Shown one piece after another: positions 7,062 through 18,765 of a stretch of DNA of 24,328 bases. Numbering within the stretch: the stretch's first letter is position 1; the number at the start of each line of letters is the position of its first letter. This DNA is from Haplomitrium mnioides (lineage: Eukaryota > Marchantiophyta > Haplomitriopsida > Calobryales). The translations under genes were made by a program, and so were the position numbers. The notes below the pieces were generated by a model. It saw only the letters and a program-made list of their open reading frames with translations. It did no database searches and had not been told where the DNA came from. The DNA is taken from contig JBNGIS010011509.1 in NCBI GenBank assembly GCA_049999725.1, positions 1-24,328 of the forward strand, read 5' to 3'.

Positions 7062-9497
7062 GATATGAAAAAGAAAGGAAGTAAGAAATTCAAGAAAGTA
7101 CAGGAGAGCTCTAGTTCTGATTCAGATGAGGAATCTAGTTCCTCTTAAGAGGAGGAATCATCATCTTCTTCAGATTCAGAGGAGGAGAGGAAGAAAACAA
7201 GAGCTAAAAAAGGAGAGTATCGATTGGGTAAGAAGGACATGAACAAGTTAACGAAGAAAATGGAGAAAATGGTGATTAAGCAAGCTGCCAGCTCCAAGAA
7301 AAGAAGGTCCACTACTCCTTTCAGGAATAATATTTGGTGTACCCAATGTAAGAGAGAGGGTCACATGGAGTAGGAATGTAAGTATCCTCCACCTACTATA
7401 ATATATGTACAAGCGCCTTATTGGGTTGAGGAAGAACCCTATATGATGGATTCTAGGTTAGTATAGTACCTTGTGTATGTAGTAGCCTAGGGCAGAGGAA
7501 GGCCAATGGAGAGGGTACAGTATCAACAGATGCCAGGAACATCATATGTTCCAACAATTCAGCCAACGATGGTGCCAACAACTGTACCAAGAACTCAATT
7601 AGTACCAGCATAGGCGAGTAGGAGATTTACAACGTGCTATAACTGTGGAGCACTTGATCATTACACTAATGCATGTCCGCATGCAAGAAAGCCAGTGGGA
7701 TATGTACCTTTGTGTGGGAACTGTAAGAAATCTGGACATACTGAAGTTGAATGTCCATCCTCACTTGTGACAAAGATGATAGTAAAGCATACAGAGCCAC
7801 TAGCACTTGAACCAGAGGTGAGGATGCTAGTGGAGGAATCAGTTGAGGAGATTCCCTTGTTCAAAGTGAAAACTAGCAATAAGAGCAAGGAAAAGAAGAG
7901 ACAAAGATGGGGCGAATTAGAAGGAGGAAACCTTAAGGCTATTGTGGAAGATAAGAAGGATCTAGGGTATAACAAGAATGATCCTAAGTATTTTCAGGAT
8001 ATTTCAAAGGAGGTCTCTAGAGAGCTGCAGAAAGAACTCCAAGAGAAGAGGGACCATGAAAATAGAATGGAAAAGCGAAGAGAGATGGAAGAGGAGAGAG
8101 TGAGGAAAGATCCAAGTAGAAAAGATGGGTCTGGTTTACCTTTCGAGGGAGTAAAAGTTGATGAACTGGATTTGGATTACAATGTGGCTTTGCATGTACA
8201 AAGGATGCAAGCCAATGTAACAATGGGGCAAATATTGAGGATGTCTGCACCACAAAGGAAAAAGTTAAGGATGTTGATCAGCGCAAGGAAAAGAAGGTAT
8301 AGGCTACCTAAGGTGTCAATTCTTGTATCGTTTTTGCCAACATGAACTATTCAAGAGGAGGTGCAAGAATATGGAGTTCCAAAAGTGGAGATTCAAATAA
8401 AAGAATGTAATGTGAATAATGTACCGATTGATGGCGGCTTAAGGAAGAATATTATGGTGCTGGAAACCATGGAAGCATTGGGGTTCAGCCACATGGATAA
8501 AACACCTCAAGTATTGAGATTGGCATATCAAAGAAGACTGATCCTTGAAGGAGTTTTAAAAGGAGTAAAGACTTTGATTGGAGGGAGAGAGTTTGTTTTG
8601 GATTATATAGTCATAAACCCTGAATAAAAATCAACATACCTTGTGTTGTTGGGACAACCTTGGCTGTACCAAGCCAAAGTAGTGGAAGATTGGGAAAGGA
8701 GAGAGATCCGATTTGGAACCAAACCCAAGGCAAAACTATCTTGGGGAGAACCTCCCTATCAAGGAGAAACTCAGACAGTAGAGGAGTATACCTCAGACCA
8801 GTCTGTAGTTTATGATGGGTCTGTATCAAAGTCAAAACAAGAAGCTCATGAGAATCCAAAATTGTGGTTACAAGAGGACGATACACCAATTGCTCACTTG
8901 GCTGAAGAGTATTGTAAGGAGTTGGGTGTCTCTAATCCCACTTTTCTTGGTTGAGCTGATGAAGAATTTATTAAATGGAGTTTATGCGGTGATAAAAAAG
9001 GAGGTGACTTGGATATATTCGCATTATTTACAAGTGAAGGAGAGAAAGTGCATGAGCTGATTATGGAGCAGATCATGATGCATGATGTGGTAAGAGAACA
9101 ACAGTACAATGCTATACAAGTGAGTTCTAAGGATCCTGAAAAGATGTTATTTTTATGTAATGAACTGGATAAGGAAAGTTTATTGAAGAGAATGATGGAT
9201 TTGGTCAAGCTGGAGGAAGAAAGAGTTCAAGCTCTGGCTGAAACCGAAAGAGTTCAGAACAAGTGAAAAGAAGATTACGATTCCAAGCTTAAGAAGGTGA
9301 ATATTTCTGAAGGGGATCTTGTACTTTTATATGATAGTTGTTATTTTTGGTTTCCAGAGAAACTGTATGTAAGATGGATGGGACCTTGTATAGCATCAAA
9401 AATTTACGATAACGGATCATTGGAGTTAGAAGCTTTAACGGAAGAAGTGCTTGAAACAAGAGTGAATAGATCAAAGGTGAAACAGTATCATTTGTGA
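7062..9497 (+). pseudogene. Ty3/gypsy Gag-protease relic fused to integrase tail
   Basis: All recognisable coding lies in one reading frame. Order: a Ser/Asp/Glu-rich stretch then a Lys-rich one, and three zinc knuckles of CX2CX4HX4C type at 7338-7379, 7635-7676 and 7713-7754. Next is a charged Glu/Arg/Lys coiled-coil-like region (7980-8110), then a retropepsin-like domain with PIDGGLRKNI (Asp at 8430) and LLGQPWL near 8650, and a linker. From about 9183 to 9494 comes the integrase C-terminal part (LEEERVQAL, GDLVLLYDS, VRWMGP). RT, RNase H and the integrase core are missing. Nine stops interrupt it: TAA 7146 and 8625; TAG 7371, 7464, 7488 and 7611; TGA 8343, 8952 and 9264. No frameshift was found. 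The Gag N-terminus is absent, cut by the copia junction. Confidence 0.85.
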
Positions 9498-9535
9498 GCG
9501 CTTGCGAGGACGCTACGCGATTGAGGAGGGGGCTA
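9498..9535 (+). promoter_or_regulatory. gypsy 3' end and polypurine tract
   Basis: After the integrase stop (9495-9497) comes a short spacer and a purine run gaggaggggg at 9523-9532. This is a normal position for the polypurine tract, just before the expected LTR start (tgtgagagcatag at 9536). Confidence 0.6.
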
Positions 9536-12500
9536 TGTGAGAGCATAGTTACTGACAGAAGGTCATGAAAGGCTTGAATGAGTTCTTCTTGGCATGGTGG
9601 AGTAAGAAGGGAATGGTAAAGTTTCAATTTTGTGTATAAAAAGTGTAAAAATATGTATATAAGTGTATATGAGGAAAACTTTGATGTAGTTGGCCAAGGA
9701 GAGAAGGCCTGAGTTATGAGGAAGTTGATTTCTTTTTCAAGAAATAAATTTTTTTTGATAAAAATAATCTATTTGTTGAGGGCCAACCAGCCCCTAGCTA
9801 CTTCTATATGGAGTGGTGGTGGACAGCTTGCCTAAGAGTCAGTTGAATTATGTTGAAGGAAAGTTGCCTTTTGCCCTGAACTAGGTCCGTCTAGAGGTAG
9901 AATTAAGCGGTGGCCTTATACTCCTAGGGGGATGCCTCTCGAAAAGAAGAAGAGAGGGTAGTGGTTATATATGTATTCTGGTTCACGGGAGAAGACTTAT
10001 GGGATATTGGAATGAACTTGAGAAGGCAACTTGCTATGAAGCATTCATGAGGAAGAGCACTGGTTGTTCGGATCAAGATTGATAATTCTTGTTGATGAAT
10101 ATTTGCAAAGTGTTCTGCTTTATAGATTCAAAGAAACCGTAGCATTTCACCATAGATCAAGGAATAGGCCGGACAGGAAAAGCGGAGGTAATGCTCGTTC
10201 TGTTGAATTGAATTTGTTTGTTGTTCGGAAACAACATTTTGCTGGCACAATTGGTGGTGGGATGAAGTTCAAGGAATATGCACAAGGCTCCAAAGCCTGA
10301 GAAAGGATGCTCCTACGAAGATTTCTAAGTGAAAGTGTTGAGTGAAGATCTCCTGTAGAAAATTGAGCTGTGAAAATTGACAATTCAAAGAGAATCTAGC
10401 CAGCAGAAGGAATCGATCAGTTGTGACTAATGTAAAGAATCGGCCAGTTGTGGAGTTCCCTTCTATGATGGAGGAATTGGCTACAAGGTAGCCTGCGAGT
10501 TGATCCCTAGTAAAGAATAGTCCTGTGAAAAATCATCAGAGAAGGAAGGTCTCTTCGGAATGTGTATGTGATGGAGGTTCTGTTGCGCTAATGTGAAATG
10601 TGAGGAAAGAGATCCCTGTTGCAAAGAACAATCAATCAGTAAGGAATCATCCTGAGAAGATAGAGACCCAATTGCGAGAAGTCCAGCGAGGAGACCAGTG
10701 TGAAGAAGGTCTCAAGGAAAGAAATTGATCAAGAAGGGAAAGTGAATTGCCCTCATGGGAAAAATTAGTTGTGAAGAAGCAAATGCGAGGAATTGGCTGC
10801 GTTGAAGAATTTTGCTGCGCTGAGGCAAATGCAAAGAACACCCCTGTGAGAGAAGAATCAATGAAGGCCTATGTGAAGAATCGATCGTCTTCGTTGAATC
10901 TAGCTGTACTAAAGAAGCCCTACGGCGAATAGATAGAGGAATAGGCTGTGTCGAGGGATGATCTCCAATGATCGGATGCTGCAAGATGAAACCTGCGTCG
11001 AGCAATCCCTGCTGCGCTGAAGTGAAATAAGAAGAATGAAGATACATGGCGAATTGACATGTGAAGAATCAAAGAAGCTATGTGAATGAATTGATGTGAA
11101 GTGTTTGGAAAGGAGAGCCCTCCAATGATCGGGAGCTGCAATGAAAGCCTGTGCGCGAGAGCTTGATGCAAAATTCTATGAGCAGAGATGAAATCAAATG
11201 TGAAGGAAATCGACTGCCAGTGGCTGGCTGACTGCTGCGCAAGTTGTTTGAATCAGAAGGAATTAACTTTCAAAGAAACATGACCGGTTTGAAAACAACG
11301 GAAGAAAGGTCCGATGAATCCAAAAAACATATCGGAACCGAATCATCCAATGTGGGGTGGTCAGTTGCGAGGGATCCGAAGTGGGGATCCGAAAAACGGG
11401 ACGGAAGCAAGTTCCAATATATCCGAAGAACAAATCAAAGGCAAAAAGGTGATTTGTCGACGTCATGCGCTGAGCAAGGATTGGCGCTGAAGAATAGGCA
11501 CGAAGTGAAGTATGAGGAGCGAAGCAACAATTTATCGTGGATTCAGTGCTGGTTGGAAGTCGAATCGAAGGTTCAAAAAGTTGCAACGGACGATCGATGG
11601 AATTTGAAAAGTTTGAAAATTGAAAAGAAGGAAACGAAGAGTTAGTGAAAAGTTCAAAAATTAGTATAAGAACATTTGTTAGTAATTAGTTCTAATAGCA
11701 AATAAAGTTAGAGTACGTTTGTGTAAACTAGTTATTTAGCTTAAGAAAAAGTTAAGAGTAGTGAGTTCTTATTGAAAGATTAGTGAGAAAGAGTTAGCTT
11801 AGAAGGAAAGTAAGTTAGTTTTTTTTGTGAACTGTTATGACAGTTACTTGTTTGTTGAGCAGGATAGGGGGTACAAGCTTGATGGCGAGTTGTACAGAAA
11901 AAAACATTCTTGGAAAATTTCACATTCAGAAGGAGCAGTATGATGGAAGAACAAGGAATTGAAGTTAGATTTTGGTGGTAAATGTTTTGCAAGTTTTCAA
12001 TTTAAGAAATCAGACAGATTGCAATAGAGAAGTGCATGTCAGGAGGCACCTGAGTGTATTCTGTTGGTGGGTCCGAGTTCTGAATTCCATATTGTAATTT
12101 GTGGGAGATTTGGTGGCAATCAAGTCTGCTTTGGGTTTTGTTCTATTCTATGTGTGTATATATGTGTTAAATTGCTAAATCTTTAAAGAGAGAACCTTCT
12201 GTGATTCTCCAATTAGTGGATGCTTGTTGGTGGGTTGCAGTAGAGCAAGTATTGCTCAGAATTGTGTGTGCCTATGGAATAGGTGGGCATTTCACAAGCA
12301 AACAGAGTAGTAGGTGGTTGGAGGAACAACTATTGGATGTGAGATCAGGAGGATCGTTCCATAGCTGAGTTCTCAGCATCAAGCTCTGGGGTATATTGGA
12401 TTGGAGTGGCCTAAGTATCTAGTTTGAGGGAAGTGAAGTGGTGTAATGAAGGTAGGCATTAGAGTGTTGTTCTGAGAGTTTCAAGCAAGTTGGGGAATTA

Positions 12501-12840
12501 GTTGCTTGGGAACATTTTTGATACAGCTCTAGTTTAAAATCAGCATGTACATCAGTTTTCTTATCTTTGAAATGTCAATCATGCAATTTGTGTGATTCTT
12601 GGCTATTGTTCTATTATGTTGAGCAGTTAGAAGTGCTTGTATGTGGTTTTGTGGAGAGAAGGTTGTCAGACCTAGAGAAGGAGAGCGGTTCATCTCTGAA
12701 TTGATAGATTGCAATTTCATAACTCTCTAAAGAATCTAGAAAGTCAATAAATCAATTTAAGAGCAGATTTCTATATAGATCTTGCGTGGTTTGATCCCTG
12801 GTTGCGCTATTCAGGGCTGGAGTGCCACTATTGTGCTACA
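9536..12840 (+). mobile_element. Candidate gypsy 3' LTR, right boundary uncertain
   Basis: The left edge is set by the polypurine tract and tgtgagag. A TATA-like tataaaa lies at 9635-9641 and an aataaa at 9743-9748. A second aataaa is near 12748, and a gtgctaca ending at about 12840 could be the right edge. If so the LTR is about 3.3 kb, long but within what plant gypsy elements reach. The opposite LTR is not in the window, so the end cannot be proved, and the LTR may instead end within a few hundred bases. No protein-coding signal is seen; the 133-codon frame at 11244-11645 lacks family features. Confidence 0.35.
10300..11640 (+). repeat. Purine-rich degenerate repeat tract
   Basis: The words gtgaagaat, gaagaatc, ggaattg and tgcgctg recur many times at irregular spacing, as in a badly decayed minisatellite. 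The clearest internal duplication is about 36 bp at 10963-10998 and again at 11120-11155, both beginning ctccaatgatcgg and continuing gctgcaa...gaaa...cctg. The G/A bias of the + strand is strong and sets this stretch apart from its flanks. Confidence 0.5.
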
Positions 12841-12857
12841 AAAACTAGTCAATTGTT

Positions 12858-13737
12858 GTGGCATCATCATTGGGTGGGTACTGTATTGAAGCTGGTAGTA
12901 TGTTTTCTGTGGAGGAAGAGGACTATAATTTACTTGTGGTTGATAATGTTCTTGATTGTATATGGATTGATAAGCTCACAGTTGTGGATGATATTAGGGA
13001 TAAGTCGATTGCAACATGTGTTGGCTTTGTCTCTTATAGTACGGTTGGGTTCACGGATGAGGACAATCTTTGGCTTTATGACATGTTTGGTTGCAATTGT
13101 AGCAACCTTATCCAAGAGGAGGACGAACATGCTCAAATTGGTAGTGAGGAGGTTGAAATAGATATACAGTTTGATAGCCATGCACTGAAACCTAGTAATT
13201 TGAGTGGGTAGGCTGAGTAGTTGGTTGAGAGACTAAAATTAGCATATTAGGCTGAGCTACTACTTGATAAACTTCTAGTGTTGACTGCATTGTGACAGCC
13301 TTTGTGCGTGCCAAATTGGACAGACTTTACTAGCATGATTGGAGGAAAGACATATATCACACCAAAAGCTTGAAGGGAAAGCCTCTTAGGGTGAGTGTTG
13401 TTGGCTACATCTCATACACCAAACACTAGAAGCAGTTTACAATCAGCCCTGAAATTGAATTGACCATTTGGATACACAGTTTGGAAATTTGGTCATCAAG
13501 TTTTGAAGTAACTTATGCTAACTTGGCCTTGAAATCAAAATTTGAACCCACAAAAGATTCTGGTTTTTTGGGTCTTGACAACTAGACTGAATTTTTGGAA
13601 TCTATAGTGAACCGATCATTAGAAGTAGAGGCGTAAGACAATGAAGAATGGAGGAAGGATTCTCCAGCAGAGGAGGAAAAGGAAGCAAAAAGATCTCTTC
13701 AAAGCAGCATTTTCTCACATGACGTGGTTAAATGAAT
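12858..13737 (+). pseudogene. Unidentified degraded coding stretch
   Basis: An open frame of 117 codons from the ATG at 12858 is acidic (VEEEDYNLLVVDN, QEEDEHAQIGSEEVEID). It is followed by a region that still reads protein-like with several stops and at least one frame change. Fragments include PNWTDFTSMIGGKTYITPKA near 13300-13370, KQFTISPEIELTIWIHSLEIW near 13430-13490, and a terminal acidic/basic run near 13640-13710. No family was recognised. It could be an old retroelement linker or a host-gene remnant. It ends about 20 bp before a convergent gypsy Gag remnant. Confidence 0.3.
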
Positions 13738-13756
13738 AATATGTTGTAAAGTTTGA

Positions 13757-14330
13757 GGATGTTAGAGAAAGACATGTTCTTTGATGGAATTAAGAAGACC
13801 TTTGATGAAAAATCTAGTGTGGTCTTCTTCATGCAGGCTAGTCCGACGCTTGCTCACAATGACTTTGAATTGATTACTATAATCATAAATAGATTCCTCA
13901 ACGTACATTCAGATACAAAACAATTCATCCCATCCTCTATCAAAATGATAAGCAGGTTGATAACGATCTAGAAAATTGTTCTGAAGAGCGAGCCATGTGG
14001 TAGTTACTGTAGCGACTGCTTTACCAAAATACCAATTTATAGTATCACCATCAAGGGTAGTGGGGAATTGGATGCGTATAATCTCTTGAGGATATGCGAT
14101 TGCAACAATAAGGACAAGAAAGTGATTAAGGTGTGTCTCTGTGTCAACTCGATCCACAGACATATGGCATGTATTCTTCAAGCAAGAAAAATATGATGAA
14201 AAAACTAGTAAAAAAGTCATCGTACGTAATTGGGACAGAAACAAGTTTGGGTTCAACACTAGGAGGAGGGGACTCTAGCAAATCCTTTGTACTAGTCTGA
14301 ACGGATGTGGAACAATGACAAGGCTTACGG
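13757..14330 (-). pseudogene. Ty3/gypsy Gag capsid remnant
   Basis: On the minus strand a 116-codon frame (14259-13909) contains the Retrotrans_gag signature: FPTTLDGDTINWYFGKAVA, then TTWLALQNNFLDRY, with the preceding THLNHF helix. The conserved Trp-Tyr-Phe and Thr-Thr-Trp positions are visible. After a TGA at 13909-13911 the same frame continues to about 13757 with ESIYDYSNQFKVIV and a FFIKGLL segment, both typical of the Gag C-terminal helices. Upstream, towards 14330, a Pro-rich sequence in another frame resembles a Gag N-terminal linker. No other domains of this element are seen nearby. The fragment is old. Confidence 0.7.
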
Positions 14331-16470
14331 GCAGATCAAGAGAGAGAAGGTAGGGGTGGATGCCTCATACATAATCATAAATTGAACTGAAATTTCTAAC
14401 GTATGGGTTGAAAGTCATAAAGTGACCAGTAAGTGCCATGGAAGCAACAAAGGAGATCAAAAGAAATCCTCAAGTTAGGCCCATAGCCACAATTGCAAGG
14501 GGATGAAAAGAGAGTGTCAGTGTCTTGGTAGCTTTTAGAAATTTGAATTCATAGTAGAAACTGACAACTCAGTCGATAATTGATATGAGATATGCAAGAA
14601 GACAATTTGGGGAAAGTTGAAGGCAGAGCAAGCAAGACTAATGCAATGGTGATTAGAAAGGCAAGGCTTAAAGAATCCAATGAGAGTTTGGGTGCAATCT
14701 AAAGCAAACTTTTGCACTATCTAACACAATTGAGGGGAGGGATTAGGGAATGGGAGTTTACTGGGGGCGAAAGATGAGGCAACATGTGCCACTACTTCAA
14801 CGTGACAAAGATATGGGGGTGGAGCCTTGTATTTGAGGTGTAGTGAGATTGGATGGAGCTTATTTTCAAGCATAATTTGTAGTATAGTATAGTAGAGATG
14901 CGTGGGTGACGTCTAGAGGGGAGGATGGACAATTTTAGAGTTGGATAAGTCTCTGACACTCACAATATTTGAACATGTTTTAAATCAAAAAATCATTCAC
15001 CTTAGAAAATGGTGGGAAATACAAGGGACACATGTGGATCCATTATCTAGCAAATGGGTAGGTGGGACGCATGAGTCATATGTGGCGGCAAAGTGAGTTA
15101 TGTGGACAAAGTTATCAAATGGTTTCATTATAATACTAAGGATTTGGGATGAAGCTCGGGGATAGGGATTCTTATGATCGGAGAAATGGCTAGGGAGACA
15201 ATCAAGAGGAGATTCTATCTAGTTCGGTTGTGATAGGGAATAATATTGGATGGGACTAGACTCTGCAAAGATTGGTCCCATTTTGAACGTTTACTTATGG
15301 GTCGAGAGGTAGTCCGATGTAACATATCAAGTTCTAAAGCTAGTCTAATGTAACAAATTGGGTCCAAAGGCTAGTTTGATGTATTGGATTGGACTCTAAG
15401 CGTTCATCATGTAAAAAATATGTTGTATAGTGTGTTGTAGGCGATGGTCAAGCTACCCCATTGAAAATGATATCGAGTGGTTTTATACTGATGGTCAAAG
15501 CTAAGGGACTCGCGGGTAAAGTAGAGGACTAGTCTATAGGTTCAAATAGAGGTCAACTTTGTCAGGTTCTATAGGCATCAACATCAAACCATACAATTGG
15601 GTCTGACCTGAATGAAGTTCCTAAGAAGAGATATACAACTGATCAGGTCTTGGATCTTTTGGAATGACACCAGAGGTATGGTTGGTCGGATGTGACGTTC
15701 TAACTTCCACGTTGAAGATGGCATCGATTGATGGAAGCGGGCCAGATACAAGAAAGGGACCTATAGTTTATAGCCTAGACCATGCCAATAAGAGACAACT
15801 ATAGATGTGCGGCATCACGGGTTTCAACAACATCGGGTGGTCACTCTGACCGGTTCAAAGGAATATCCTACACACCATCTAAAAAACCTTCAAACATATG
15901 GAGCTAATATCTAACTATACTTGATAGAGGAAGAAGCATTTAGACCTTGGATGGGATGGTATTGTGTTCGATATTAGAAATGATGAAAAGGGCAATTACT
16001 TTAACGACTTCGGAAAACATTCATCTACATGCTACAACTCTTTAGGACTGATTTGTAACTCAACAAGAATGCTAACCACATAATCATGTTTTTCCTATTA
16101 CAAAGGAGTCTTGATTGCGTTGCAAAGATGAGACAACTAGAAGACATTTTCTTATGCTTAAGATTTTGATGAAAATTTTGTTTCAGATTGGTCAAGTTCT
16201 CCTACATCTCAAATTGGTCTACACAAATCAAAAAATGATATTAGAAAACAAAAAATATTTCTGATGATGTACAAGATCTCGAAGATAATGCTTTATCTCA
16301 TATGGTTGGATTCACCTACGGATCCAATTGATTGACAAAACATAAGAGTTTCTTATCTAGACCAAAACCCAAAAAGGTAAATCTTTTATATGACAATTCA
16401 TAGCCAAAAGTCTATCATGACAAGAGCCTTGTATAGAAAAACTCGATCCAATATCAATTTTGAAATGGAG
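14331..16470. other. About 2.1 kb without recognisable genes
   Basis: No open frame above about 60 codons resembles a known family. The sequence is AT-rich with scattered stops in all frames, consistent with old transposon debris or LTR sequence. The only clear structure is the short tandem repeat at 15284-15404 listed separately. Two loosely similar stretches (near 15450-15600 and 15700-15860, sharing ttgaaratgryatcga-like text) hint at a diverged duplication. Confidence 0.5.
15284..15404 (+). repeat. 31-bp tandem repeat, three to four degenerate units
   Basis: Units start at 15312 (gtccgatgtaacatatcaag), 15343 (gtctaatgtaacaaattggg) and 15374 (gtttgatgtattggattgga), exactly 31 bp apart. 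A weaker fourth unit precedes them from about 15284. Divergence between units is high, so the array is old. Confidence 0.6.
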
Positions 16471-16479
16471 GAGAATTTC

Positions 16480-16775
16480 ATGTTGCTAAAATAATTGTTT
16501 GCGGTTGTGCAAGACAAATTTCTTAAGAAGTGTTGAGAGAAATGTACTTTTGGCAAAGGATGAAGAATCAAAATAGTACTTGTAGTGGGGAATGCAAGGA
16601 AAAGACTCCAATTTACTTTGCCTGACGATACCGTTGTTTGTAAAAGAGCTTTCAAGTTAATATTATCCATAGGAAATAATAGAATCCAAAGAATACAAAA
16701 CCTCAAGAATGCATATCATAGTGGAATTTTTGGCAATAGAGAATTTTCTACCAAAAGAATGTTTGTGCGTGAATG
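16480..16775 (+). pseudogene. Fragment resembling a transposon-derived Cys-module protein
   Basis: The + strand frame from 16585 reads TLPDDTVVCKRAFKLILSIG and then NNRIQRIQNLKNAYHSG. The pattern VC+xxFxxxxxIxxxRxxRI resembles a module I know from widespread uncharacterised, possibly transposon-derived eukaryotic proteins. In those, a Cys-containing segment precedes it at similar distance, and here CGCARQISQEVLREMYFW appears in another frame near 16500. The fragment is frame-shifted and is cut at 16776 by the LTR of the next element. Recognition rests on memory of the pattern only. Confidence 0.3.
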
Positions 16776-17727
16776 TGTCAGCCCCGCGGTTGGAGCCTTA
16801 ACTCTTTTACGACAGAGTTTCCCCGATTAAGGGCTGACTTAGTGTTTTGGGACCTTTTATGGGAGGGGCTTTGCACCGAATGGACCCCAACTTCTGCTTA
16901 CCAAACAGGAAAGATTGCACAACACTCCACAACACCCAAGCACAACACCTCCAATGCCCATAGATACTGGTCACACCCCTTCTTCAGGCCTTAACCTCAA
17001 AAGGTGCCACTTGGAAGACAAAAGACGATGGGACCAAGCATTCGATTCTTGGCTACAGTGGTCTCTTGGGAAGCCTTGGTTGATTCGTGGTTGCCTTACA
17101 ATCTTGGCCACTAGCCCACGATTGCCTCAACAACCCACCTGCTCATACACATCCATTTCCTCAAACCACCCACAGAAAGACTGTAATCCTGCTGAACCAC
17201 TTTGTCTTATAATTCTGCGGTGAAGAACTAGACCCAATCACTTTGTTATCAAAAAGGGAGCAAGTTCCAGTATCCAAATAGCACAATTACAATGTGGGTA
17301 GTCATGACTTCCCCTGTCCATGGCGTCCTCAGGATTGGAAAAATGAAATACATGCCTTCTACAACTAAGACTATCACAGAACTACAAACAAAACACAACT
17401 CTAAACAACACACGTAAATAGGAAAACACTGGTACTCACACACTGCCCTACTGACAATACAAACTTCTTCCCCCTCTCAAGAACCAATCAATCCTCCTTC
17501 AGCTCCCATCATCCACTCCAGTTCTCCTCCAATCCTTCAGCAACCTAACATCAGCCAGATAGCTTTTCAACTTCCCTCGCGAGAAGTCTTGAATTTACTT
17601 CCTCAGGCTTGAAAGAGTATTTCTTTAACTTCCACCTCTGGAAGACAGTCCCCACAACTACTGGCAACCACTCCACCTTAAGCCTTGACTGGATATTCTA
17701 TGCAGCGCGCAAGCACTAACACAGCCA
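16776..17727 (-). repeat. Left LTR copy (3' LTR of the minus-strand element)
   Basis: Starts tgtcagccccgcggttgg and matches 22555-23476 collinearly for exactly 922 bp (to 17697), at roughly nine in ten positions by eye. It continues to a proposed end ...acagcca at 17727, which places a minus-strand purine run directly outside. Open frames within it (16773-16994, 16915-17223, 17249-17443) recur in the other copy and show no protein family; they are by-products. Three small hairpins lie at 17571-17644. Confidence 0.85.
17571..17644 (-). promoter_or_regulatory. Hairpin triplet in left LTR
   Basis: Three successive short inverted repeats with cttcc/ggaag arms: 17571-17586 (cttc...gaag around ctcgcgag), about 17598-17615, and 17629-17644 (cttccacctctggaag, a 6-bp stem with a 4-base loop). 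The middle one has cttcc against gaaag, which on minus-strand RNA would be a G-U pair. The same triplet recurs in the other two LTR copies. Confidence 0.55.
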
Positions 17728-17737
17728 CTCCCCTCTT
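17728..17737 (-). promoter_or_regulatory. Candidate polypurine tract
   Basis: The + strand ctcccctctt is aagaggggag on the minus strand, directly before a TG that would open the LTR (tggctgtgtt). The position and composition fit a polypurine tract. A similar cccctctt recurs at about 17826, so the choice is not unique. Confidence 0.45.
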
Positions 17738-18765
17738 GGCTCCACTTGAGAAAGATGATCAGAAACGCCCCCAAGCGCCCCTAGGATTGATGCTCCTGCA
17801 CAGACGAAGCTGAGACGACCCCAAGACCCCTCTTGGCAGCCTCCCACGAATTCAAGTCGACAGACTCCCTTCAAATTCACTTGGCGATCCACCTCCGAAT
17901 GCTTGGTTCACCTGCAACGATGAGTCCACCTAGATTGCTTGAGACTCTAGAGCCCCCACGCTCAGCGATTCTCAGCGCCTCTCCAGTCCACCTCCACCCC
18001 TACTGGTCTCCTTGCACGAGTCCACTCCCCACACGTGAATCTTTGCTGGAATCTCTCCTCTCTCCCTCATTGCCTCTTCCTCTTGAGTTTGGTCTCCCAC
18101 TCTCAATTTTGCATGAACAACAACCCCCTCAATCTGGCAGCGATCCCAGCTATACCCCTCATGTAGCGCACGTCAATCCCAACGGTTTCTTGATCAAGAA
18201 CGCATCTTTCCTCCTTGTTGGACTTGGCTTTTTTTCTCGTTGGCCTCTGTTTCTTGAGAAGCTAACACCTGTCAGCTAGCTCACGTCTAACAATATCAAT
18301 TGAAGCATTCAGAATTGGGGAAGGAAGATTTTTGGAGAACTCTTGGCTGAACCCTGTCTTCGATTCGTAGTGCTCTCCTTTGCAGATTTGCGATCAGGAT
18401 CGCCTCGCCGCTTCATTTCCTTTTTGCCATTTCTTGATCTTTCTCTGGCCATATTGTTGATGAATCACCTTTTCGCTATCTTGATCTTCCCTTGGCTGGA
18501 ACTTCGTTTGATCACCTTTTTGGCCCTCTTTGATCTTGTTCTAGCCGGATCGTCGCATGATCACCTTTTACACACCCCCCGCTCTTCGTCTTGTCAGACC
18601 TTTCGCTATATCGTCGATTTGCAATCCCCTCGTGATAAGAACGATGCGCGCCGCAGATTCCCGTCGAACTTTCAGACCTTACTCTGTCGAATTTTCCCCC
18701 GCTTTGCCGGATTAGCGATAAAGTGTCATTTCGCTCTTCATTTCTTGGTCTCCGTTTTGGCTTCC

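Noticed and set aside
11244-11645. 133-codon + frame
   Set aside because: Composition follows the purine-rich tract; no domain, no neighbouring signals.
16915-17223. 102-codon frame, repeated at 22781-23080
   Set aside because: Lies inside both LTR copies; repetition is explained by the LTR, and no family is visible.
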